NCBI GenBank assembly: GCA_944389545.1
Contig: CALXMT010000010.1
Span: 1-64,000 of the forward strand
From: an uncultured Kiritimatiellota bacterium
Lineage (GTDB): Bacteria > Verrucomicrobiota > Kiritimatiellia > RFP12 > DVOR01
Direction: 5' to 3'
DNA length: 64,000 nt
Every line of letters starts with the position of its first letter. The first letter of the stretch is position 1. A model generated the notes under the pieces. That model saw nothing but the letters and a program-made list of their open reading frames with translations, did no database searches and was not told the DNA's origin. Shown piece after piece: positions 43,788 through 50,527 of the stretch. The position numbers and the translations under genes are program-made.

Positions 43788-44020
43788 CTATTCAGAGATG
43801 GTATTCTAGTGGTGTTTTCTTTGCGTGTGCAAAGGAAGCGTCCCCCGGGGGTGGCCACCCCCGGGGGACGGCGCGGGCGACGAGAACCCTTTGGTCCGTC
43901 ACCTGTTCTGTGGCGAGGCCGTCTTAAGCTCGTTGCCCGCGTTATATTGTTCCATCCGAATAGTTGGTGGGGCTCGATAAGGCCATCGACGCCCGCAGAT
44001 AAGAACGGAGATCAATTATA
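43788..44020 (+). ncRNA. Candidate bridge RNA region of the IS110 element
   Basis: IS110-group elements encode a structured bridge RNA in the left non-coding end. This end contains a 32-bp perfect palindrome (43839-43870, arms of 16) and a GAGAACCCTTTGGTCC segment (43882-43897) sharing ACCCTT with the target half-site GGACCCTTAT. TATTCT at 43802-43807 could be a -10. Structure and guide loops were not computed. Confidence 0.4.
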
Positions 44021-44989
44021 ATGGATTCCGCCGAAAAACGTTGTTATGTAGCCTTCGATGTCTCGAAGGAGACGTTAATGATGGCGGCTCCTAAAGGGTT
44101 GCCGCAGGGTTTATTGAAGAACTCGCCGGATACTGTCGACAAGCGGTTGAAAGCGTTGCTCGATCATGCGAACAAGGTCCATGAGACGCTCTGGTTGGTT
44201 TTCGAGGCCACGGGAGGTTATCAACGGACATTGGAAGCCTGCGCGGCCAAGGCCGGCGTACCTATCAGCGTGGTACCACCCGCATGGATCTTCCATGCCA
44301 AGAAGTCTTGGGGTAAGCTTGCGAAAACTGACCCCTTGGACGCCGCCTGTATCTTGCGCTACGCGCAACAGGAAAAACCAGACGCAACTCCTTATGATCC
44401 TGGGCGTTATGATTTTCAGGAGCTGGTCTCTTCAAAGGATTTGCTTGTCCGAGAGCGTGCCAAATTGAGGCAGCGGAGTCAGACGGTGACGGTTGTTGCC
44501 GCGAAAAAGGCGCTCGCTTGCGCGGAAGCAGCTCTGGATGAACAAATTGCGGCGCTGAATGCCGAAATCGCATCCGTCTTGAACGAACGTGCCAAGACAG
44601 ACGTTCGGATTGAGGCCATTCGCCCACTTGAAGGGGTCGGGCCTGGACTTCTTGCCGTCCTACATGCCTATCTCCCAGAGTTAGGCAAAGTCGGGCGCAA
44701 ACAGATCTCCAGTCTTGCGGGGGTCGTCCCACAAGCCAGGGATAGCGGCAAACTACAAGGGAGACGATATGTTTACGGCGGCAAAAGAGTAGTCCGAACA
44801 GCACTTTATGCGGCATGCATATGTTTTCTTCGTAAGAACTCACCCTATCGTGCACGCTACGACGCCCTGCGTGCTCGAAACAAATCACACCGCACCGTCC
44901 TTATCGCGATGGCCCATGACCTCATCATCCGAATCAACGCTGTCGCCAGACAAGCACTCGAAGAAGCAAAAGGTATCGTCACCGATTAA
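44021..44989 (+). CDS. IS110-family transposase (DEDD recombinase)
   Basis: 322 aa. The RuvC-like N-terminal domain has the acidic set FDVSKETL (Asp), FEATGGY (Glu), and KTDPLDAACILRYAQ (two Asp). The C-terminal Tnp_20-type domain has IRPLEGVGPGLLA and SLAGVVPQARDSGKLQGRR with the conserved Ser near residue 240. Both domains look intact, so the element may still be active. GC content is clearly below that of neighbouring genes. ACGGAG lies about 12 bases before ATG 44021. Confidence 0.93.
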   Translation: MDSAEKRCYVAFDVSKETLMMAAPKGLPQGLLKNSPDTVDKRLKALLDHANKVHETLWLVFEATGGYQRTLEACAAKAGVPISVVPPAWIFHAKKSWGKLAKTDPLDAACILRYAQQEKPDATPYDPGRYDFQELVSSKDLLVRERAKLRQRSQTVTVVAAKKALACAEAALDEQIAALNAEIASVLNERAKTDVRIEAIRPLEGVGPGLLAVLHAYLPELGKVGRKQISSLAGVVPQARDSGKLQGRRYVYGGKRVVRTALYAACICFLRKNSPYRARYDALRARNKSHRTVLIAMAHDLIIRINAVARQALEEAKGIVTD

Positions 44990-45011
44990 ACGCTAAATCT
45001 ATCTCAGTATT

Positions 45012-45043
45012 CCAAAGGCCATTCAATCCGGATGGCCCTTTGG
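45012..45043 (+). terminator. Hairpin after the transposase gene
   Basis: CCAAAGGCCAT (45012-45022) pairs with ATGGCCCTTTGG (45032-45043) with one bulge. The following tract is T-rich but broken, so termination is likely weak. It lies within the IS right end. Confidence 0.4.
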
Positions 45044-45167
45044 TGCTTTCTCTGCTTCTCTCGAAAACCCTCAAAAAGCCCTCCTCCAGCCTCATATCCC
45101 ACCTCTCACATCTTACAATGTTACCTCATCTCAAAAATTTTCGTCTTCCACAAAAAATATAGTTGAC

Positions 45168-45290
45168 TTATAGGGTCTCGGCTCCGACCACTATAGGGGG
45201 CGGCCTTGGACCCTTATAGGGTCTCGCCTCCGACCCCTATAGTGGTTGACCTCGGACCCTTATAGGGTCTCTGGGCGGATCCTATAGGGT
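45168..45290. repeat. 23-bp periodic TATAG palindrome array
   Basis: TATAG occurs at 45170, 45193, 45216, 45239, 45262 and 45284 within about one base: a 23-bp period with a final 22. Units read roughly TATAGGGTCTCGGCTCCGAC. Palindromes such as GACCCTTATAGGGTC and ACCCCTATAGTGGT are centred on the cores. It lies between convergent transcripts and was interrupted by the IS110 element. Confidence 0.85.
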
Positions 45291-45321
45291 TTCACGGAGG
45301 GTCAGGTGGGGTGGGGAAGGC

Positions 45322-45356
45322 AAAAAAAGAAGAAGCCCCCGGGTGGGGGCTTCTTT
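45322..45356 (-). terminator. Terminator of the yajC-secDF-tRNA operon
   Basis: On the minus strand a 9-bp stem, GAAGCCCCC against GGGGGCTTC, is followed by a T-rich run (complement of 45322-45328). It starts a few bases after the tRNA 3' end. Confidence 0.85.
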
Positions 45357-45359
45357 GTT

Positions 45360-45447
45360 TGGCGGAGGGGGAGGGATTCGAACCCCCGGAACCTTGCGGC
45401 TCAACGGTTTTCAAGACCGCCGCATTCGACCGCTCTGCCACCCCTCC
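45360..45447 (-). tRNA. tRNA-Ser, anticodon TGA
   Basis: Minus-strand sequence starts GGAGGGGTGGCAGAGCGG and has a 7-bp acceptor stem, an anticodon loop CTTGAAA with TGA (reads UCA), a long variable arm of serine type, GGTTCGAATCC in the T arm, G discriminator and encoded CCA. Its 5' end is only 7 bases after the secDF stop codon, so it must be cut from the secDF transcript unless a promoter lies within secDF. Confidence 0.97.
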
Positions 45448-45454
45448 TGTGGGG

Positions 45455-48403
45455 TCACGGCGCGGTGGTGGCGGCGGCCTTGGCCTGCTCGGCCTTGCGG
45501 TCGGCGGGCATGTTGGGGCGCTTGCCGCGATACCAGGCGACGGTGACCACGGGGGCGATGAAGAGGGTGGAGAAGGTGCCCGCGACCATGCCGACGAAGA
45601 GGGCGAAGGCGAAGTCGTGCATCGCGGCGCCGCCGAAGAAGTAGAGGGCGGCGACGGGCATCAACGTGGAGAGGGTGGTCAGCACGGTGCGGCTGAGGGT
45701 CTGGTTCAGGCCGCGGCGCATGGCGGTGGGGAAGTCCAGCGTGGGCTCGCGCTCCATGATTTCGCGGACGCGGTCGAAGGCGACGATGGTGTCGTTGATC
45801 GAGTAACCGACGATGGTGAGGAGCGCGGCGACGGTGGTGAGGCTCACCTGGTTGCCGCAGAGGGAGTAGACGCCCAGGGTCATGAGCGCATCGTGCGCCA
45901 GGGCCACCACGCCGCCGAGGGCGAAGCCGAACTGGAAGCGGTAGCTGACGTAGAGGATGATGCAGATGAGGGAGGCGATGATGGACCAGACGGCCGCGCT
46001 CTTGAGCTCATCGCCGATCTGGGAGCCGACTTGGTCGCGGCTGATGGAGGCGATGTTGAAGTCGGGCGTGGCGTTGTCGATGATCACGCGGAGGGCCTCT
46101 TCGGCGTCGAGGGCGACCTGCTGGGCGGTGGTGGTGACCGCGAAGGAGAGGTCGCCGTTCTCTGCGGGGGTGACCGTGACCTTGAAGTCGTTCGGGTCGT
46201 TCGGGTCGTCCGGCAGGGAGACGATGGCCTTCTCGCCGCGGAAGGCGGCGACCAGGCGGGCATTGAGGGCGGTGACGTCGGTGGGCTCGCCGGCGAGCTT
46301 CTTGGCGGTGTAGGTGTAGGTGCCGTTCTCGGCCTTGGCGAGGGTGATGGCGTAGCCGGGGAGGATGCCGTGGCCGATGGTGCCGCGGATGACGTCCGCG
46401 ACGGGGAGGGAGACCTGGCCGACGTCAGGAATCTTGACGAGGGTCTGGGTCTTGCCGCCTTCGGCGGTGGCGTTCTGGACGGTGGGGTCGGCGATGCCGG
46501 CATCGTTGATGGCGTCGCGGATGAGGTCGGCGTCGAGGGCGATGACGGAGTCGGGATTGGCCTTTTCGGTGGCTTCGTAGGTGAGGGAGAGGCCGCCGGT
46601 GAAGTCCACGGCCATGACGTCCGCGGGCTTGCTGACGGCGCGGTAGAGGAAGAGGCCGACGGTGGCGACGATGACGGCGAAGGCGGCGATGGTGAGGGGC
46701 TTGCCGAACTTCAGGAAGTCGATGTTGATGGTCTCGGGGACCCACTGGAACATCTTGTAGGGCTTGGTGGTGTCTTGGGCCACCAGGCGGAAGATGAGGC
46801 GGGTGACGACGAGGGCCGTGAACATCGAGATGATGATGCCGCCGCAGAGGGTGACGGCGAAGCCGCGGATCGGGCCGGAGCCGAAGATGAAGAGGATGAC
46901 GCCGGTGATGAGCGTGGTGAGGTTGGAGTCCAGAATCGCCAGGAAGGCGCGGTCGTAGCCGGCGGTGATGGCGGCCTTGACGGTCTTGCCGAGGCGGAAC
47001 TCCTCACGCATACGCTCGAAGATCAGCACGTTGGCGTCCACGGCCATGCCCACGGAGAGGACGAGGCCCGCGATGCCCGGGAGGGTGAGGACGGGGAGCT
47101 GATTGATGCTGCCGGTGCTCTCGGCGCCGCTGGGATAGACGGCGTTGAGGACGCCGGCGGCGATGACCATGCCCGCGGGCCAGAGGATGACGTTGAGGGC
47201 GAGGGCAACGTCGGCGATGACGCCGCAGAAGAGGTAGTAGAAGAGCATGAAGAGGAAGACCGCGGCCACGCCGATGATGGCCGAGAGGGTGCCCTTCTGG
47301 ATGGCTTCCTCGCCGAGGGTCGGGGAGACGGAGCGAGTCTCCATGATCTTGATGGGGACGTTGAGGGCGCCCGCGTTGAAGACGCCCGCGAGGCGGGTGG
47401 CCTCGGCCCAAGAGAAGTCGCCGGAGATCTGGCAGTGGCCGCCGGTGATGGGCTCACGCAGGACAGGGGCGGAGCGGACGATGTCGTCCAGGACAATGGC
47501 CATCTGCTCGCCGGTGTGGCCGGAGGAGAGCTGGGCGAGCTTGTCGGAGCCTTCGCCGTTGAACTCCACGTTGATGACGTTGCCGCCCTTCATGGAGTCC
47601 TTGTCGGCGGTGGCCTTGACCACGGTGTCGCCGGTGATGGTGGTGGAGGCGGCACGGGAGAGGTACATCGGGCGATAAGCGTCGCGGCCGGAGCCATCGT
47701 CAGCCACGCCAACGTATTCCAGGACGCACTCGAAGAGGGCGCTGGGGGAGCCGAAGCGGGCGAGCTGGGAGGGGATGGTGGGGTCCTCGGCCAGCAGGTC
47801 CAAGTAGTTCGGAAGCTGGACAAGGGCGGGGGTGCCGCCGCAGGTCTTGCGCTCATAGCCCTTCGGGGGGCGGGTGTTGGCCATCTCCATGGCCTTCTGG
47901 GCGAGCTGCGTGTTCTCGCGGGCAACGAGGCGGAGCTCCAGGAAGGAGGCCTTGCCGACGCTGGCACGCGCGGCGTCGCGCTGCTCATCGGTGGCGCCGG
48001 GGATCTGAATGGAGAAGCGGTGGTCGCCGATGGAGGTGATGACGGGCTCGTTGGTGCCGAGGGCGTCGATACGGCGGCGGAGCACCTCGAGGACGGTCTC
48101 GTCGGCGCCGCGCAGATCCGCGGCCACCTTGGCGGAGGCCTGGGTGTTGAGCGCGTCGCGGCGGCTCTGGTCCACCTTGGAGAGGTCGGTGATTTTCTCC
48201 TTCGCGCTGATTTCGTCGAGGGCGTCGGCCTTGAGCTGCTCTTGGTCGATGGCGACGGTGAAGCTGGTGCCGCCCTGCAGGTCAAGGCCCAAGCGCACCT
48301 TGTCCTTCATCGGGAAGGTGACATAGCACGAGAAGGCGACCAGAACGGCCAAAATCGCCCACTTGATCAAGCTGGGCGTATCCATGTCCTTGAAGTTCAA
48401 CAT
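45455..48403 (-). CDS. secDF: Fused protein translocase subunit SecDF
   Basis: Inner-membrane proton-driven accessory of SecYEG. 982 aa, so secD and secF are one chain. The SecD half has VRLGLDLQGGTSF near residues 36-48 and the GMAVDANVLIFERMREE helix; the SecF half starts near residue 570 with NIDFLKFGKP and has AVDFTGGLSLTYE and VGYSINDTIVAFDRVREIME. About twelve membrane segments. The start lies 15 bases after the yajC stop. The tRNA-Ser gene begins 7 bases beyond its stop. Confidence 0.96.
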   Translation of the reverse strand: MLNFKDMDTPSLIKWAILAVLVAFSCYVTFPMKDKVRLGLDLQGGTSFTVAIDQEQLKADALDEISAKEKITDLSKVDQSRRDALNTQASAKVAADLRGADETVLEVLRRRIDALGTNEPVITSIGDHRFSIQIPGATDEQRDAARASVGKASFLELRLVARENTQLAQKAMEMANTRPPKGYERKTCGGTPALVQLPNYLDLLAEDPTIPSQLARFGSPSALFECVLEYVGVADDGSGRDAYRPMYLSRAASTTITGDTVVKATADKDSMKGGNVINVEFNGEGSDKLAQLSSGHTGEQMAIVLDDIVRSAPVLREPITGGHCQISGDFSWAEATRLAGVFNAGALNVPIKIMETRSVSPTLGEEAIQKGTLSAIIGVAAVFLFMLFYYLFCGVIADVALALNVILWPAGMVIAAGVLNAVYPSGAESTGSINQLPVLTLPGIAGLVLSVGMAVDANVLIFERMREEFRLGKTVKAAITAGYDRAFLAILDSNLTTLITGVILFIFGSGPIRGFAVTLCGGIIISMFTALVVTRLIFRLVAQDTTKPYKMFQWVPETINIDFLKFGKPLTIAAFAVIVATVGLFLYRAVSKPADVMAVDFTGGLSLTYEATEKANPDSVIALDADLIRDAINDAGIADPTVQNATAEGGKTQTLVKIPDVGQVSLPVADVIRGTIGHGILPGYAITLAKAENGTYTYTAKKLAGEPTDVTALNARLVAAFRGEKAIVSLPDDPNDPNDFKVTVTPAENGDLSFAVTTTAQQVALDAEEALRVIIDNATPDFNIASISRDQVGSQIGDELKSAAVWSIIASLICIILYVSYRFQFGFALGGVVALAHDALMTLGVYSLCGNQVSLTTVAALLTIVGYSINDTIVAFDRVREIMEREPTLDFPTAMRRGLNQTLSRTVLTTLSTLMPVAALYFFGGAAMHDFAFALFVGMVAGTFSTLFIAPVVTVAWYRGKRPNMPADRKAEQAKAAATTAP

Positions 48404-48418
48404 TGCGGAATCCTTGTG

Positions 48419-48973
48419 TTACTTCTTGGCGGGCTCGGCGGCGGGCTCATCCGCCGCGGCCATGACGGCGCCGCGCGCCACTTCAACGGTGGAGCCGGGG
48501 CAAATCTCAATCACGAAGGTCTGCTCCTTGGCCTCCTTGATGGTGCCGATCAGGCCACCGGCAAAGGAGACCTTGCGCCCGGCGCGGAGCTCGGAGATCA
48601 TCTTCTGGCGCTCCTTCTCCTTGCGCTGCTGCGGACGGATCATCATGAAATAGAAGATGGCGAAGAGCAGGATGATCATCACCAGCGGGTTGCCGAGCAC
48701 GGCGGCGATGCCGCTGGGCTGCGCCTGCTGGGGAGCCTGCGTGGAGTCCTCCACCGTGATGGTGGGCGCGCCGCCTTCGGATTCGCCGGAGGTGGGGGCC
48801 GGGGGCTGCGCGGGAGTCTGCGTGGTGGCCTGCGCGGTGGGAGTCTGCGCGGACGCGGCATCCTGCGCCATCGCGGGCGCGGCGGCGAACAACACGGTGG
48901 CGGCCGCGACGATCGCCATCATCGAGGCCAGGGAAGAAAACTTGGGCGAAACCGCCCGGGTCTGTTTGCTCAT
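48419..48973 (-). CDS. yajC: YajC-like Sec accessory protein with long N-terminal extension
   Basis: Partner of SecDF in the inner membrane. 184 aa, against about 85-115 in ordinary YajC. The YajC core is in the second half: LGNPLVMIILLFAIFYFMMI membrane helix, RPQQRKEKERQKM and LRAGRKVSFAGGLIGTI. Before it come a signal-peptide-like segment (about residues 17-36, ending AMAQ) and a Pro/Gln/Ala/Thr-rich linker, so the protein may have an additional processed or membrane-spanning part. ATG 48973 has AAAGGAC upstream. Confidence 0.92.
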   Translation of the reverse strand: MSKQTRAVSPKFSSLASMMAIVAAATVLFAAAPAMAQDAASAQTPTAQATTQTPAQPPAPTSGESEGGAPTITVEDSTQAPQQAQPSGIAAVLGNPLVMIILLFAIFYFMMIRPQQRKEKERQKMISELRAGRKVSFAGGLIGTIKEAKEQTFVIEICPGSTVEVARGAVMAAADEPAAEPAKK

Positions 48974-49013
48974 GGGGTGTCCTTTTGCCAGGTGCACTGT
49001 AAAGTAAAATGAA

Positions 49014-49022
49014 AGTATACCC
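49014..49022 (-). promoter_or_regulatory. Putative promoter of the yajC-secDF-tRNA operon
   Basis: On the minus strand AAGGG precedes TATACT (49019 to 49014), 40 bases before ATG 48973. No clear -35. Confidence 0.4.
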
Positions 49023-49329
49023 TTTTCTTGCGCGAAAAGAAAGCAAAATCGATTGGAGGCTTGGAAGGTGGATAGTGCATACTGTTTTCGCGATACTTTG
49101 CGGTCTCCTTCATTCTTTCTTTGGTCACGCAACCCCTGGGATGTTCGCCACCGCGTGCCTCCTTCTGAAAGAATTGGGCTTATTTTAAGAAGAGGGGCGG
49201 CGAATGGCGTTGCCGCCCCGGAGAACAGAGAATGGAGTGTGCAGGGCCGAAGGGCCAACCTTTCCACGACCACGGAACGCCCCTGCGGGCGACGGACAAA
49301 GCTCCGGGGAAAGCTAAGCCTTCAAGCCT
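49023..49329. repeat. Repeat mosaic between yajC and the pilus operon
   Basis: No gene. Contains short GGAGGCTTGGAAGG repeats (about 49053-49068) and a cassette (49194-49294) with a GGGGCGGC...GCCGCCCC palindrome, heptads interrupted by the GTGCAG...CTTTCCACG module, and a CGCCCCTGCGGGCG hairpin. An 8-bp array follows at about 49319-49349. Confidence 0.75.
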
Positions 49330-49419
49330 CTAGACTTCCAAACTTCCATTGAATGACAAGTCTTTGGCAAGGGTGCTGGCGATGTTTATCACTGCGATTA
49401 GGCTGAGGATTCCCGGCAT
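49330..49419 (-). CDS. Possible 29-aa hydrophobic peptide after pilT
   Basis: ATG 49419 has GGAG 7 bases upstream and encodes MPGILSLIAVINIASTLAKD plus nine more residues, one potential membrane helix. The final residues and TAG stop come from an 8-bp repeat array. An AT-rich palindrome, CCTTATATATAAGG (49429-49442), lies just upstream. It could be a small membrane peptide or chance; no family is recognised. Confidence 0.3.
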   Translation of the reverse strand: MPGILSLIAVINIASTLAKDLSFNGSLEV

Positions 49420-49461
49420 GATGGAGCTCCCTTATATATAAGGTATAAGGTGGGCTGGGGG

Positions 49462-50526
49462 TCAGAGGACGCGGAGGAGGGCTTCGCGGTCGGGGGCGTG
49501 GCGGAGGGCTTCTTCGGGGGAGACGATACTGCGCTGGACGAGTTGGGCGAGGGAGGCGGTCATGGTGGTCATGCCATGGGCGGCGCCGGTCTCGATGAGG
49601 GAGAGGAGCTGGCGTTCCTTGCCATCGCGGATGAGGGCGCGGACGGCGGGGGTGGAGACCATGATTTCGGCGCAGAGGGAGCGGCCGGCGTGGTTGGCCC
49701 AGGGGACGAGGCGTTGGGTGAGGACGACCTTGAGGTTGGCGGCGAGGCGTTCGCGGGTCTGGGCCTGCTCGATGGCCTCGAAGGCGGAGATGACGCGGGT
49801 GATGGTCTCGACGGCGCCGGAGGTGTGGAGGGTGGCGAAGGTGAGGTGGCCGGTCTCGGCGAGGGTGAGGGCGGCGTCCATACTCTCGCGGTCGCGCATT
49901 TCGCCGAGGAGGACGATGTCGGGGTCTTCGCGGAGGGCGGCGCGGAGGGCGTTGTGAAAGCCGAGGGTGTCGTGGCCGACCTCGCGCTGGGAGACGAGGC
50001 AGCCGGCGGACTCGTGGACGTATTCGACGGGGTCCTCGATGGTGAGGATGTGTTCGTGGCGGCGGAGGTTGATTTGGTTGAGGATTGAGGCGAGGGTGGT
50101 GGTCTTGCCGGAGCCGGTGGCGCCGGTGACGAGGACGAGGCCTTGGCGCATCTCGATGATGTTGCGGAGGAAGGGAAGCGGGAGGCCGAGTTCCTCGAAG
50201 GAGAGGAAGCGATCGGGAAGGAGACGGATGGCCCAAGAGAGGCGGTCGCGCTTGAAGAAGCAGTTGATGCGGATGCGTTTGCCGCCGAGGACGGAGGCGG
50301 AGGCGTCGAACTCGCGGTCGCGCATGAGGACGTCGAGGTTGCCGCGGCCGATGAGCTTGGCGGTGAGCTCGGCGAAAGGCAGGGCGCGAAGGGACTCCGG
50401 GACCTCGGCGGCGCGGAGGAAGCCGTTGACGCGGAGGCGGGGGATATCGCCCTCGCACCAATGGAGGTCGGAGGCGTTGGCCTCGGCCATGAGGGCGAAG
50501 AGCGGTTCCAGGCAGGCATCGGCCAT
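49462..50526 (-). CDS. pilT: Type IV pilus retraction ATPase PilT-like
   Basis: Hexameric ATPase that depolymerises pili. 354 aa. Walker A GATGSGKTTTLASIL near residues 128-142, Walker B-region DIVLLGEMRDRESMDAALTL, Asp box TIEDPVEYVH, His box TGHLTFATLHT; these fit PilT well, and AIRLLPDR is typical. ATG 50526 follows one base after the secretin stop, giving coupled translation; the frame open further upstream is rejected. Its presence argues that the operon makes retractable pili and not only a type II secretion apparatus. Confidence 0.93.
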   Translation of the reverse strand: MADACLEPLFALMAEANASDLHWCEGDIPRLRVNGFLRAAEVPESLRALPFAELTAKLIGRGNLDVLMRDREFDASASVLGGKRIRINCFFKRDRLSWAIRLLPDRFLSFEELGLPLPFLRNIIEMRQGLVLVTGATGSGKTTTLASILNQINLRRHEHILTIEDPVEYVHESAGCLVSQREVGHDTLGFHNALRAALREDPDIVLLGEMRDRESMDAALTLAETGHLTFATLHTSGAVETITRVISAFEAIEQAQTRERLAANLKVVLTQRLVPWANHAGRSLCAEIMVSTPAVRALIRDGKERQLLSLIETGAAHGMTTMTASLAQLVQRSIVSPEEALRHAPDREALLRVL

Positions 50527-50527
50527 C

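Larger units (their letters stand above)
43784..45167 (+). mobile_element. IS110-family insertion sequence
   Basis: About 1384 bp, lower in GC than its surroundings, bounded by direct CTTAT copies at 43783-43787 and 45167-45171. It carries one DEDD transposase gene, a long non-coding left end (about 233 bases) and a shorter right end (about 178 bases). No long terminal inverted repeats are visible, as expected for this family. The boundary call rests on reconstructing the disrupted palindromic target. Confidence 0.7.

Noticed and set aside
43807-44020. Small coding frame upstream of the IS110 transposase
   Set aside because: The frame runs through a 32-bp palindrome and has no protein-like features; a structured RNA fits better.
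45168-45290. 23-bp array as a CRISPR array
   Set aside because: There are no distinct spacers: the whole 23-bp unit repeats with palindromic cores, and no cas genes are present.
45311-49012. Plus-strand open frame of 1233 codons antisense to secDF and yajC
   Set aside because: Low-complexity Gly/Glu/Asp/Val composition is typical of the reverse of a GC-rich gene; it covers the tRNA and two well-identified genes and has no domain of its own.
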